Assembly (NCBI GenBank): GCA_037045435.1
Contig: JBAOID010000012.1
Location: 1 to 18,782 of the forward strand
Reading direction: 5' to 3'
Length of the DNA: 18,782 nt
Source of the DNA: CBDUEF01 sp018063485
GTDB taxonomy: Bacteria; Pseudomonadota; Alphaproteobacteria; Rhodobacterales; Rhodobacteraceae
The position numbers and the translations under genes are program-made. Below, one piece after another: positions 6,750 through 14,642 of this stretch (the stretch's first letter is position 1; each line of letters starts with the position of its first letter). Below the pieces are notes generated by a model that had not been told where the DNA came from, made no database searches, and saw only the letters and a program-made list of their open reading frames with translations.

Positions 6750-7952
6750 TTATTTCAGACCGGCACAAAAACGCTGGATGCGCGAGCAGGCCTCGGCCAA
6801 CACCTCATCCGCCGTAGCGTAGCTGACGCGGAAGTTTGGCGATAGCCCAAAGGCCGCGCCAAAGACCACGGCAACTCCGGTTTCCTCAAGCAAAGCGCTG
6901 GCAAACACCGCATCATCGGTGATTTTCACGCCCCCAGCACTGGTCTTGCCAATGCACTGCGAAATGTCGGGATAGACGTAAAACGCGCCTTCGGGCGTAG
7001 GGCAAGTGATCCCCGCACAGTCATTCAGCATCGACACCACCAGATCGCGGCGACGTTGAAACACCAAACGGTTGCTGGCCAAAAACTCCTGCGGCCCGGT
7101 CAACGCCTCAAGCGCCGCATATTGTGCCACCGAACAGGGGTTCGAGGTGGATTGGCTTTGGATCGTCCCCATCGCCTTGATCAGATGCACCGGACCCGCT
7201 GCATAGCCAATGCGCCACCCGGTCATGGCGTAGCTTTTCGATACCCCGTTACAGGTGAGCGTGCGGTCATAAAGCGCGGGTTCGATCTGTGCGGGAGTGG
7301 TGAATTCGAAATCATCGAACACCAGATGTTCATACATATCATCCGACATGATCCAGACCTGCGGATGGCGCAGCAACACATCGCACAGCGCGCGCAATTC
7401 GGCCCGCGTATAGCCTGCCCCTGTCGGATTCGATGGCGAGTTGAAGATGAACCACTTGGTTTTGGGGGTTATTGCGGCTTCCAACTGGGCAGGGGTCAGC
7501 TTGAACGCAGTTGCAATCGTTGCCACTACCGGCACCGGAGTGCCCCCGGCCAACAGCACCATGTCAGGATATGACACCCAATAGGGCGCGGGAATGATCA
7601 CCTCATCACCGGGGTTACAGGTGGCCATCAGCGCATTATACAGCGTCTGTTTGCCGCCCGTGCCGACAGTAATCTGATCTGGGGTGTAGGTCAGCCCGTT
7701 TTCGCGGGCAAATTTCGCGCAAATCGCCTTTTTCAACTCAGGGATACCATCAACGGCGGTGTATTTGGTCTTGCCCTGATCAATCGCGCGTTTGGCGGCA
7801 TCCTTGATGTTTTGCGGCGTGTCGAAATCCGGCTCTCCCGCGCCCAGACCGATCACATCGCGCCCTGCCGCCTTCAGCTCTTGGGCCTTGGTGGTGACAG
7901 CGATTGTCGGCGAAGGTTTGACCCGCGCCAGCGTGTCGGACAAAAAAGCCAT
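6750..7952 (-). CDS. aatA: aspartate aminotransferase (class I/II, PLP-dependent)
   Basis: A 400-residue fold-type I aminotransferase of subgroup I-gamma, which interconverts aspartate/2-oxoglutarate and oxaloacetate/glutamate. Visible features are GLGAGEPDFDTP (35-46), YTAVDGIPELK (64-74), the PLP-contact region NSPSNPTG (171-178), D204 with Y207, and the Schiff-base lysine K239 in SKSYAMTGWRIGY. The start at ATG 7952 has GGAG 6 bases upstream and the typical MAFLSDTLARVKPSPT N-terminus; the open frame extends another 90 codons without support. Substrate assignment to aspartate is by family resemblance. It is transcribed with the hypothetical gene at 6327 and divergently from the XRE regulator gene, leaving a 91-base shared promoter region. 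Confidence 0.93.
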   Translation of the reverse strand: MAFLSDTLARVKPSPTIAVTTKAQELKAAGRDVIGLGAGEPDFDTPQNIKDAAKRAIDQGKTKYTAVDGIPELKKAICAKFARENGLTYTPDQITVGTGGKQTLYNALMATCNPGDEVIIPAPYWVSYPDMVLLAGGTPVPVVATIATAFKLTPAQLEAAITPKTKWFIFNSPSNPTGAGYTRAELRALCDVLLRHPQVWIMSDDMYEHLVFDDFEFTTPAQIEPALYDRTLTCNGVSKSYAMTGWRIGYAAGPVHLIKAMGTIQSQSTSNPCSVAQYAALEALTGPQEFLASNRLVFQRRRDLVVSMLNDCAGITCPTPEGAFYVYPDISQCIGKTSAGGVKITDDAVFASALLEETGVAVVFGAAFGLSPNFRVSYATADEVLAEACSRIQRFCAGLK

Positions 7953-8043
7953 GTAATGCTCCGTGCGCGCGATTTGTATTCTTGCGTGAAATGTCTTATG
8001 GTGCACCCGGTAAGCAAGCAAGCACAATCGGGATAAGGGGCGC

Positions 8044-8313
8044 ATGATGGCAGAGGCCAACACAGCCACATGGCACAGCGATGACGTTGCTGTTTTCGGA
8101 GATCGGCTTGCGGCGGCACGCGCTGCGGCAGGCTTGAGCCAGGGCGGTTTGGCGCAAAAGCCCGGAGTGCGTGACAGCACCTTGCGGGCTTGGGAATCCG
8201 ACAAGATCGAGCCACGCGCCAACCGGCTGCAAATGCTGGCGAGAATGCTGAATGCGTCTGTGCGCGGGCTGAAGACCGGCGAGGGCGACGGTATTGGCGC
8301 GGTGGCAGCATGA
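8044..8313 (+). CDS. XRE-type helix-turn-helix protein upstream of sdhE
   Basis: An 89-residue protein dominated by a single Cro/C1-type HTH domain, roughly residues 18-75. The hallmark is the helix pair GLSQGGLAQKPGVRDSTLRAWE. AAGGGG at 8035-8040 precedes two adjacent ATGs (8044 and 8047); spacing favours the second slightly. Its last codons overlap the start of sdhE in an ATGA arrangement, so the two proteins should be translationally coupled. Standing 91 bases from the divergent aatA start, it could control itself, sdhE or aatA; no operator was identified. The target is unknown. Confidence 0.85.
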   Translation: MMAEANTATWHSDDVAVFGDRLAAARAAAGLSQGGLAQKPGVRDSTLRAWESDKIEPRANRLQMLARMLNASVRGLKTGEGDGIGAVAA

Positions 8314-8582
8314 TTGAACTCTCCGATGCGCGCCTGAAACGCATGACCATGCGGTCATGGCGGCGGGGCACCAAAGAGATGGATCTGGTGCTTGGCCCCT
8401 ATGCCGAGGCGCATCTGGCGGCGATGGATGTCGGCAGACTGGATCTTTACGATCAGCTTTTGGAGGAAAACGATCAGGATTTGTTGCCGTGGGTTTTGGG
8501 CCAAGTGCCTGCACCTGCGGCGCTTTCAGGTCTGATCGCGGAAATCGGTGTCTTTGCCCGCGCAAGGCTTGCCGCGACATAA
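8310..8582 (+). CDS. sdhE: FAD assembly factor SdhE (succinate dehydrogenase assembly factor 2)
   Basis: A 90-residue protein of the SdhE/SDHAF2 family, which promotes covalent flavin attachment to succinate dehydrogenase subunit A in the cytoplasm. The conserved RGxxE motif is R19-G20-T21-K22-E23, followed by the family-typical MDLVLGPYAEAHL. The C-terminal half carries the DLYDQLLEENDQDL helix. Its length matches the family. The ATG at 8310 overlaps the stop of the XRE gene by four bases (ATGA), indicating coupling. The sdhCDAB operon itself is not in the window. Confidence 0.92.
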   Translation: MIELSDARLKRMTMRSWRRGTKEMDLVLGPYAEAHLAAMDVGRLDLYDQLLEENDQDLLPWVLGQVPAPAALSGLIAEIGVFARARLAAT

Positions 8583-8721
8583 GGCACGCGTCATCGCTCT
8601 GTTTAAGCTAAAATGCGAAATGCTTTAGAACGGAATTTTCGCCGAAATCGTGGCGAGTTTACGTTATGTTTTTGTTTTGTGCCGAATCTGTCCGCAGTTT
8701 CATTGGAAAGCGGAGAGAGGA

Positions 8722-9219
8722 ATGACCCTTTACACCCCCTTGCTGGACGGCTCACAAAAGGCGTTTCTGGCGGGCTATCTGGACAATCTGGCCTTGGTCG
8801 AGCGATTGCACCGCTTGCTGCTCGATGTGATCAAGGATGAATTCGAACGGCTTGGTATTCTGGAAATCAACTCGGTTCAGGCGTTGCTCTTGTTCAATAT
8901 CGGCGAAAATGAGGTGACGGCGGGCGAGTTGAAAACCCGCGGTTACTATCAAGGCAGCAATGTCAGCTACAATCTGAAAAAGCTGGTCGAACTCGGGTTC
9001 ATGCACCATCAGCGCTCGGAAATTGATCGCCGCTCGGTGCGGGTGCGACTGACCGAAAAGGGCCGCCGTGTGCGCGGGATGATTTCCGATCTGTTCGCCC
9101 GCCATGCCGATGGCTTTATCAAACGCGGGCTGATTGACGCCTCGGGGATGGAAGAGATCAATCAATCGCTGAAACGGATGGAGCGGTTCTGGACCGAACA
9201 AATCCGCTATATCTATTGA
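8722..9219 (+). CDS. ldtR: MarR family winged-helix regulator, LdtR homologue
   Basis: A 165-residue winged-helix regulator closely resembling LdtR of Liberibacter and rhizobia, where it controls an L,D-transpeptidase gene and osmotic/cell-wall tolerance. Shared signatures include ERLHRLLLDVIKDEF (27-41), EINSVQALLLFNIG (48-61), GYYQGSNVSYNLKKL (74-88) and the wing DRRSVRVRLTEKG (102-114). The start ATG 8722 follows a GGAGAGAGG stretch. It has its own 139-base upstream region after sdhE, with an AT-rich tract near 8660-8685 that may hold the promoter. It is convergent with kpsC, with only 6 bases between stop codons. The regulated genes in this organism are not shown by the sequence. Confidence 0.9.
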   Translation: MTLYTPLLDGSQKAFLAGYLDNLALVERLHRLLLDVIKDEFERLGILEINSVQALLLFNIGENEVTAGELKTRGYYQGSNVSYNLKKLVELGFMHHQRSEIDRRSVRVRLTEKGRRVRGMISDLFARHADGFIKRGLIDASGMEEINQSLKRMERFWTEQIRYIY

Positions 9220-9225
9220 AGCCAT

Positions 9226-11274
9226 TTACCGGCGCCAGAACCGCGCATAGGTGGCGAACCGGCCCTGAAGTTTCGCCAAGAGGCGCAACGTCAGCCCGGT
9301 TGGTGCCGCCTCACCCTTGGACAGCCGTTCGATCACCACTTCGGGCGGGCAAGGCCTGCGGCTGATCGGATCGAAATAGCGCGGATATGCAATCAGCGCC
9401 GCATGGATCAGCGTCGCAAGATCGGGGCGCGGCAGCGGGTGGCCGTCTGGCAGGCGTTTGCGCCGGGCCGGGATTTCCCCCAGATCGCGCGTCAAACCCC
9501 AGCCAGCATAGAAGGGCGCACCAAGACAGACCACCGGCTTGCCCCGGATCAGGGCCTCGAACCCCAAAAGCGAGGTCATGGTCCAGACCGCATCACAGGC
9601 CTCGATCAAGGCAATCGGATCGGCATGATGAGCCACCACATCGGCAAGGCCATTGGCATCAATTGCACCGGGGCGCAGACCTGCTTCGACATCGGGATGG
9701 GGTTTGTAGATGATGCGCGCGCCGGGATTCGCCGCGCGCGCCGCCTGCAACAGCGCAAGGTTGGTTTTCACCGCACCGGCACCCAACAGGATCGAGGCAT
9801 CATCCTCCACCTGACCCGGCACCAGAATTTTCCGGCCTTCGCCCAGATTTGGCAAGGCCGCACCACTCAGATTATACTTGCTCAATCTTGCCGCGATCAG
9901 ACCCGCGCGCAGCCGCTCGGCCCGGCGTTTCGCCCAAGGTTGCAGTGGCGTGGCGATCAGACGCTCTAAGCGGCTGTCGCGGCTGGGGTCATAATAAATC
10001 CCCAGATCATCGGCCACCAAGGAAAGCGGCGGCACCAGTTCCGCACCCAACCCGCGCGAGCGGATAAAACCATCCTCGACCCGCAGGATCGGAACGCCAG
10101 TGGCTTGCAACGACGCGCGCTCCTTGGCCGCCCAAACCAGCACCGACCGGCCTTTTTCAAGTGCCAACTTGCCAGCAGTCTCAGAACTCTCACTGAATAT
10201 CAGCGGCTTGATACTGCCAAATACCGCTTGCAACCGTGCGCGTTTCCACAGACGCATCCCTGTCGCCACATGGCCCAAACGGTCTTGCCGCCAGACGCGC
10301 GCCTCGGCCTCCAACTGATCCACGGCATCTTCAAAGCTGCAAAGCCGGTCGCGGCAAGGATCATACCAGACCGGGGCCAGGATCATTGCTCCTGCAAAAA
10401 GCTGTGTGCGTGTCAACACTCTGGTTCGCCGCGCCAGCGGATTCACATCACGCGTCAGGCCCCAGCCTGCATAGAACGGCTGACCGAACACCATCGGGCG
10501 ATGGCCCGTCAAAATCGCCTCGAACCCCATTTGCGACGAAACCGTATAGACCGCGATGGCCCCTTCCAAGAGAGCCCAGGGCGAAACCGGGCCGCTGCAC
10601 AGGCTGATACGCCCCACCGCAACTGCCGGCCCGAAATGGCCTGCGCGCAGCCCGTTTTGCGTTTCAGGATGGGTCTTGATCACAATGCGCGCGGCGGGAT
10701 GATCCAGTTGCGCCTGTGTCAGCATTTCGCGAAAAGTGGTAGCGCTTGCCCCGCTATGGCGGATCGACGCATCGCCAAGGGTTTGATCTATTACCAGAAC
10801 ATAGCCGGGGGCAGGGCAGGGGGTGTCGGTATGCAGGTTGTATTTTGACAGATCCAGCACCCGCAACCGTTCGATCCCGTCACGCGCCCGTTGCAGCAGT
10901 GCCGAATCATCAAAGGCGTTGGTCGCCAGAATGATTTCCAGTGCCGAAGGCGCAGAACTGTCGAAATGCACACCCAGCCCGTCAATCATCAGGCCAATCG
11001 GTGCGTCGCCCATGCGTCCGGGCCGGATCGAGCGCAACAACGCATCCTCGATCCGCACCACCGGCACATTGCGCCGCGCTGCAACCGTCTCGCCGCGACG
11101 GGCATAGGGCGAGCGGCCCCAGACCACCACACCATCCTCGGGGCCGGGCAGGCCAAGGCGAAGATCAGGACCCGCAAGCTGCAATATCCGCCGCAGCCGC
11201 CGATCGCGCAAGAAACCGGCATTGTAATAATAAAGCCGCCGGGGAAGTGCCCCGGCGGCCTGAATTGCATTCAT
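9226..11274 (-). CDS. kpsC: capsule beta-Kdo transferase KpsC (two tandem domains)
   Basis: A 682-residue cytoplasmic/peripheral glycosyltransferase, close to the size of E. coli KpsC, which extends the poly-beta-Kdo linker on lysophosphatidylglycerol. Two homologous capsule-synthesis modules are visible. RIEDALLRS (74-82) pairs with RVEDGFIRS (398-406). KTHPE (200-204) pairs with KPHPD (524-528). GFEA...PFYAGWGLTRD (250-276) pairs with GFEA...PFYAGWGLTRD (571-597). The start is ATG 11274, 20 bases past the upstream stop; the open frame goes further but would overlap the OPX gene by 82 bases. It is the third gene in the kpsS-OPX-kpsC block. The dual Kdo-transferase role is known for the family and inferred here. 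Confidence 0.93.
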   Translation of the reverse strand: MNAIQAAGALPRRLYYYNAGFLRDRRLRRILQLAGPDLRLGLPGPEDGVVVWGRSPYARRGETVAARRNVPVVRIEDALLRSIRPGRMGDAPIGLMIDGLGVHFDSSAPSALEIILATNAFDDSALLQRARDGIERLRVLDLSKYNLHTDTPCPAPGYVLVIDQTLGDASIRHSGASATTFREMLTQAQLDHPAARIVIKTHPETQNGLRAGHFGPAVAVGRISLCSGPVSPWALLEGAIAVYTVSSQMGFEAILTGHRPMVFGQPFYAGWGLTRDVNPLARRTRVLTRTQLFAGAMILAPVWYDPCRDRLCSFEDAVDQLEAEARVWRQDRLGHVATGMRLWKRARLQAVFGSIKPLIFSESSETAGKLALEKGRSVLVWAAKERASLQATGVPILRVEDGFIRSRGLGAELVPPLSLVADDLGIYYDPSRDSRLERLIATPLQPWAKRRAERLRAGLIAARLSKYNLSGAALPNLGEGRKILVPGQVEDDASILLGAGAVKTNLALLQAARAANPGARIIYKPHPDVEAGLRPGAIDANGLADVVAHHADPIALIEACDAVWTMTSLLGFEALIRGKPVVCLGAPFYAGWGLTRDLGEIPARRKRLPDGHPLPRPDLATLIHAALIAYPRYFDPISRRPCPPEVVIERLSKGEAAPTGLTLRLLAKLQGRFATYARFWRR

Positions 11275-11294
11275 GGAACCGGGCAAGCCCTGAC

Positions 11295-12437
11295 TCAAGG
11301 CGTGCCGCTGGCGGTCGAGCGCAGCGACGCCGCCGCCCCGGCCGAGCCGGTGATCGCTGAAAGGGTTTTTTGCCATTGCACGAAGGGTGCCTCAGTCACA
11401 TAAACCGTATCGCCATCGCGCACGAGGAAATCGCGCGCTTCGAACATGCCCGTGGGTTGCGTCAGGTCCAGCACATAGATCATGCGCTGATCGCCCACCA
11501 AATCCCTGCGCCCCAAAACAGCATTGGCAATTTCGGCAGGCTCATTGCGGAATACGAAGAACCCGGTCGGGTCGGCGGTGGCGGTGTTCAAGCCACCAAC
11601 AATCGCAATGGCTTCAATCGCCGACAGGTTTTGTGTCTCGAAGGGCACCCGGTTTTGCGAACCGGTGGCCCCCAGGGCGGTAAATGTGCGGGTATCGCGT
11701 TCGATCACGATCTTGTCGCCTGCGCGCAAGGCGATGTCGAGCGAAGGGTTGGCATAGAGGTCTTGCAGCCAGATCTGGCCGGTTTTCGAGCCCCGTGTCA
11801 CCCGGATCAAGGCGGCCTCCGGGTCGATCGACACACCGCCTGCATGGGCGATCATCGCTGTCAGAGTGCGGGTAGGCCGCTCGATAGGATATACGCCCTG
11901 AGCACCGACAGATCCGGCAACGGTGATGGTCGCGCCGTTGCCTGCAAGCCGGACAATGGAAATCTGCGGATCAGGGGTTTGGGTGTCGAGCTTCTTGGTC
12001 AGGATCTGGCGCAGGCTATCGGGCGATTGCCCGGCGGCCTTGATCTTGCCGGCATAGGGAATGAAGATAAAACCTTGGCCATCGACCTCGATTTCTGACA
12101 GGGTTGAAACCCGCTGGCCGGTGTTGCCCAGCAGGGGGTCGTCTTTGACGTTTTCAAACACCGTCAGTCCCAGCCGGTCGCCCGGCGAGATGACATCCGA
12201 GCCAACAACCCCTGCGTTGCGGAAGTCCGACGCAAAACCCAAGGCCGGAACCACAGCGGTGGCGCGTGTCACTCGGGAATTTACCGTGACCACAAAAGCA
12301 TCGCCCTGTTTCAGGACCGAGCCCTTGTAGATTTCTGCCTTGTTGGGCCCGGAACGTGGCAAACCGCAGGCTGCGGCCATGCCCAGAACAGACAAAAGGG
12401 CAAGGGCTGTCGCCCCCCTTGATCTCGATAGCTTCAC
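11295..12437 (-). CDS. outer-membrane polysaccharide export lipoprotein (OPX, Wza/KpsD-like)
   Basis: A 380-residue exported lipoprotein with a signal sequence and probable acylated cysteine at C24 (MAAAC, a slightly unusual lipobox). A polysaccharide export domain follows (SPGDRLGLTVFENV, about residues 85-98), then the Y-A-G-K-I strand and two SLBB-type repeats (around ITVAGSVGAQGVYPI and QNLSAIEAIAIVGG). The length is like Wza rather than the longer KpsD. It forms the outer-membrane exit for capsule. The GTG at 12437 is chosen because AAGGAG lies 8 bases upstream; a longer open frame reaching 12470 lacks such a site. It lies between kpsS and kpsC, about 90 and 20 bases from them. Confidence 0.9.
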   Translation of the reverse strand: MKLSRSRGATALALLSVLGMAAACGLPRSGPNKAEIYKGSVLKQGDAFVVTVNSRVTRATAVVPALGFASDFRNAGVVGSDVISPGDRLGLTVFENVKDDPLLGNTGQRVSTLSEIEVDGQGFIFIPYAGKIKAAGQSPDSLRQILTKKLDTQTPDPQISIVRLAGNGATITVAGSVGAQGVYPIERPTRTLTAMIAHAGGVSIDPEAALIRVTRGSKTGQIWLQDLYANPSLDIALRAGDKIVIERDTRTFTALGATGSQNRVPFETQNLSAIEAIAIVGGLNTATADPTGFFVFRNEPAEIANAVLGRRDLVGDQRMIYVLDLTQPTGMFEARDFLVRDGDTVYVTEAPFVQWQKTLSAITGSAGAAASLRSTASGTP

Positions 12438-12445
12438 TGCTCGGG

Positions 12446-12451
12446 CTCCTT
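12446..12451 (-). promoter_or_regulatory. ribosome binding site deciding the GTG start of the OPX gene
   Basis: AAGGAG on the minus strand, 8 bases before GTG 12437. The start then yields a compact signal peptide with a K-x-S-R-S-R positive N-region. Confidence 0.7.
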
Positions 12452-12527
12452 TAGCTGGATTTTGCCTCAAGTTTTGCCTGCAAACCTATCGAAAGACGAA
12501 ACAAAACGCCAGAACTGGTTTTATTGT

Positions 12528-13817
12528 TCAGGTGACAAGCCGTAACTGTTGCCGTGGTGCCGCGGTTCCTGCCGTAAGGGCATCATAGGGATCTTCGGCC
12601 TGAAGCATCATATCGACGACCTGCCGCAGCAATTCGCGTCGCCCTTTTGCCGAATAAAAACCGCCCGGAACCTGACTGGTTTCCAGCAAATAATGCCGGT
12701 AATCGCGATAGGCTTTGCTGTCGGGGCGCGTGGGCAAGGTAAAGAAATCGGCCAAAGACTGGGTTGAGACAAATTCGGGCTTGGCATAGACCGCAGCGCC
12801 AAAAGTCTTGATCGGCAAGCCGCGCCATAATACCTGCTGCGCCGCCGTTGAATTGACCGTCACCGCCGAACGTGCGCCATTCAGCAGCGCCGCAAGTTTG
12901 CCGCCACGCACAAAATGCACGCGCCCTTCAACCCCATGCAGCTTTGCCAGCCGCTTGATCTCATGCGCGACCGGCACCCTGCCATCCTCCAAAGGATGCG
13001 CCTTGAAGACGATATGATGATGCGGGGCAGCACCCCTGGCGAACCCCTCCATTACCACGGTCAGGAATTCGCTCATCGTCTTGAAGGGCGAATGCATCTG
13101 AAAACTGGCGTCATGTTCCAGTTGCAACAATACCAGATGATAGGGAAAGCCGCCGTGTTTGATCCGAAACGTCGCCACCGCGCGTTCGGCCTTGTGCAGG
13201 GGCATCAGGACAAGACGCTTGCAATAGAGCCAGAATTCCTGCCGCACGGTCAGGGCGCGGTGCGGTTTGAAATTGCGGTAATCCCAAAACCCGCTGAGGA
13301 CGAACCAATGATAAAGCGCGCCCCAAAACATATGCTGGCGCATATCACCCCAGCGTGCCGGGGCGTCGGGCAGGTCCATGTCAAGCCGGGCCAGCGCGGT
13401 TTGCATCTCCGCCACGGTCTGCGTCATCAACCGCGAATGGCCGTTCGACCCGCCGCGTTCATAGGTCACCCAATACGGTCGCAGATAGCCTTCTTCAAAT
13501 ACATGCACCGTCAACCCTGCCGCCTTGGCCGCTTGCACGGCACTCGCGTGAATGGGTCTTGTGTCGCCATAAAGCACGATATCGGTGATGCCCTTGGCCT
13601 CGATCAGCGTGGCAAAAGCGGCGGGCCAATCTGCGACAGCGCCACGATAGGGAATGTAGTTTTCGCCCGAAGTCCAGAACGCCCGATCTCCACGGTTGAA
13701 GCCCACACGCCAGACCTCGGCCCCTGCCGCCCGCAACAACCGGCCCAAACGGTTGAAAAATGGCCCATGAGGCCCTTGCAGGAAAAGAAACCGTCTGTTT
13801 TGCCCCGAAACACGCAT
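12528..13817 (-). CDS. kpsS: capsule beta-Kdo transferase KpsS
   Basis: A 429-residue protein of the capsule-synthesis family. KpsS adds the first beta-Kdo to lysophosphatidylglycerol in group 2-type capsule assembly. Signatures are FLFLQGPHGPFF (10-21), VFEEGYLRPYW (107-117), FKAHPLEDGR (271-280, the HP motif) and TVNSTAAQQVLW (320-331). It is about 40 residues longer than E. coli KpsS. The start is ATG 13817; the ribosome binding site is weak (AAAGGA at a long distance), and the open frame extends far upstream only because it runs opposite ribE. It is the first gene of the minus-strand capsule block and divergent from ribE across a 169-base gap. Confidence 0.92.
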   Translation of the reverse strand: MRVSGQNRRFLFLQGPHGPFFNRLGRLLRAAGAEVWRVGFNRGDRAFWTSGENYIPYRGAVADWPAAFATLIEAKGITDIVLYGDTRPIHASAVQAAKAAGLTVHVFEEGYLRPYWVTYERGGSNGHSRLMTQTVAEMQTALARLDMDLPDAPARWGDMRQHMFWGALYHWFVLSGFWDYRNFKPHRALTVRQEFWLYCKRLVLMPLHKAERAVATFRIKHGGFPYHLVLLQLEHDASFQMHSPFKTMSEFLTVVMEGFARGAAPHHHIVFKAHPLEDGRVPVAHEIKRLAKLHGVEGRVHFVRGGKLAALLNGARSAVTVNSTAAQQVLWRGLPIKTFGAAVYAKPEFVSTQSLADFFTLPTRPDSKAYRDYRHYLLETSQVPGGFYSAKGRRELLRQVVDMMLQAEDPYDALTAGTAAPRQQLRLVT

Positions 13818-13986
13818 TGCTGATCCGCTTTTCCTTTGGCTTGCTCGATTTCGCCCCGATTGAACAGGGGAAAGCTGAATTATCAAAACCCCTAACCCGG
13901 ATGCGCGGCATTTTTGAGGCGTGGCTACGGGCTTGATGTGACAGGCCGGGGGAGTTACCTCTGGGCTTGGCAGCAGGAGAGACGCA

Positions 13987-14583
13987 ATGTTCACCGGAAT
14001 CGTGACAGACATGGGCGAGGTTCTGGCCTTGCAGCAGCAAGGCGATCTGCGCGCGCGCATTGGCACCCGTTACGATGTGGCGGGCATTGATATCGGCGCC
14101 TCTATCGCCTGCGAGGGTGTATGCCTGACGGTGGTGGATCTGGGCAGCAGCCCGCGCAACTGGTTTGAGGTGCAAATCTCGGCGGAAACGGTGTCGAAAA
14201 CCAATCTGGCGGGCTGGCGTGTCGGCAAGCGGATCAATCTGGAGCGCTCGCTGAAAGTGGGCGATGAATTGGGTGGCCATATCGTTTCTGGCCATGTTGA
14301 CGGTGTGGCCGAGGTGATCCGGGTGGCCGCCGAGGGCGACAGCCTGCGTGTGAGCTTCCGCGCCCCAGAACCGCTGGCGCGCTTTATTGCGCAAAAGGGC
14401 TCGGTTGCCCTGAATGGCACTTCGCTGACAGTGAATGAGGTGAATGGCTGCAATTTTGGCATCAACTTCATTCCCCACACCCGAAAGGTCACAACCTGGG
14501 GCGAGGTGGCCGTTGGCCAACTCGTGAACCTCGAAGTGGACACCATGGCGCGCTATGTGGCGCGCTTGCGCGAATGGGACTGA
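13987..14583 (+). CDS. ribE: riboflavin synthase, alpha subunit
   Basis: A 198-residue enzyme that dismutates two 6,7-dimethyl-8-ribityllumazine molecules to riboflavin and the pyrimidinedione. The N-terminus MFTGIV is diagnostic. The first lumazine-binding domain has CEGVCLTVV (42-50) and the second has GHIVSGHVDG (97-106), NGTSLTVNEV (143-152) and FIPHT (161-165). CAGGAGA lies 6 bases upstream of the ATG. It heads the ribE-ribBA-ribH-nusB run. The 169-base leader shared with kpsS does not show the conserved FMN riboswitch core, so FMN riboswitch control here is not supported. Confidence 0.96.
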   Translation: MFTGIVTDMGEVLALQQQGDLRARIGTRYDVAGIDIGASIACEGVCLTVVDLGSSPRNWFEVQISAETVSKTNLAGWRVGKRINLERSLKVGDELGGHIVSGHVDGVAEVIRVAAEGDSLRVSFRAPEPLARFIAQKGSVALNGTSLTVNEVNGCNFGINFIPHTRKVTTWGEVAVGQLVNLEVDTMARYVARLREWD

Positions 14584-14601
14584 TCCGGCTTCTGGTATTC
14601 G

Positions 14602-14615
14602 CCGCGCCGTCGCGG
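14602..14615 (+). other. small hairpin between ribE and ribBA
   Basis: CCGCG (14602-14606) and CGCGG (14611-14615) form a perfect 5-bp stem with a 4-base loop in the 59-base ribE-ribBA spacer. It may tune expression or protect the 3' end; it is too short to be a convincing terminator. Confidence 0.25.
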
Positions 14616-14642
14616 TAAAGGCAGACAAACGGGGGCGCAAAG

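Noticed and set aside
8609..8629. CTAAA-N11-TTTAG inverted repeat upstream of ldtR as an autoregulatory operator
   Set aside because: Five-base arms are too short to support a site without comparison to other ldtR promoters.
12915..13823. Long plus-strand open frame of 302 codons opposite kpsS
   Set aside because: It lies wholly antisense to a clear KpsS coding region, has no recognisable family pattern and no supported start; high GC makes such shadow frames common.
13818..13986. FMN riboswitch before ribE
   Set aside because: The conserved aptamer segments expected of an FMN riboswitch are not seen by eye.
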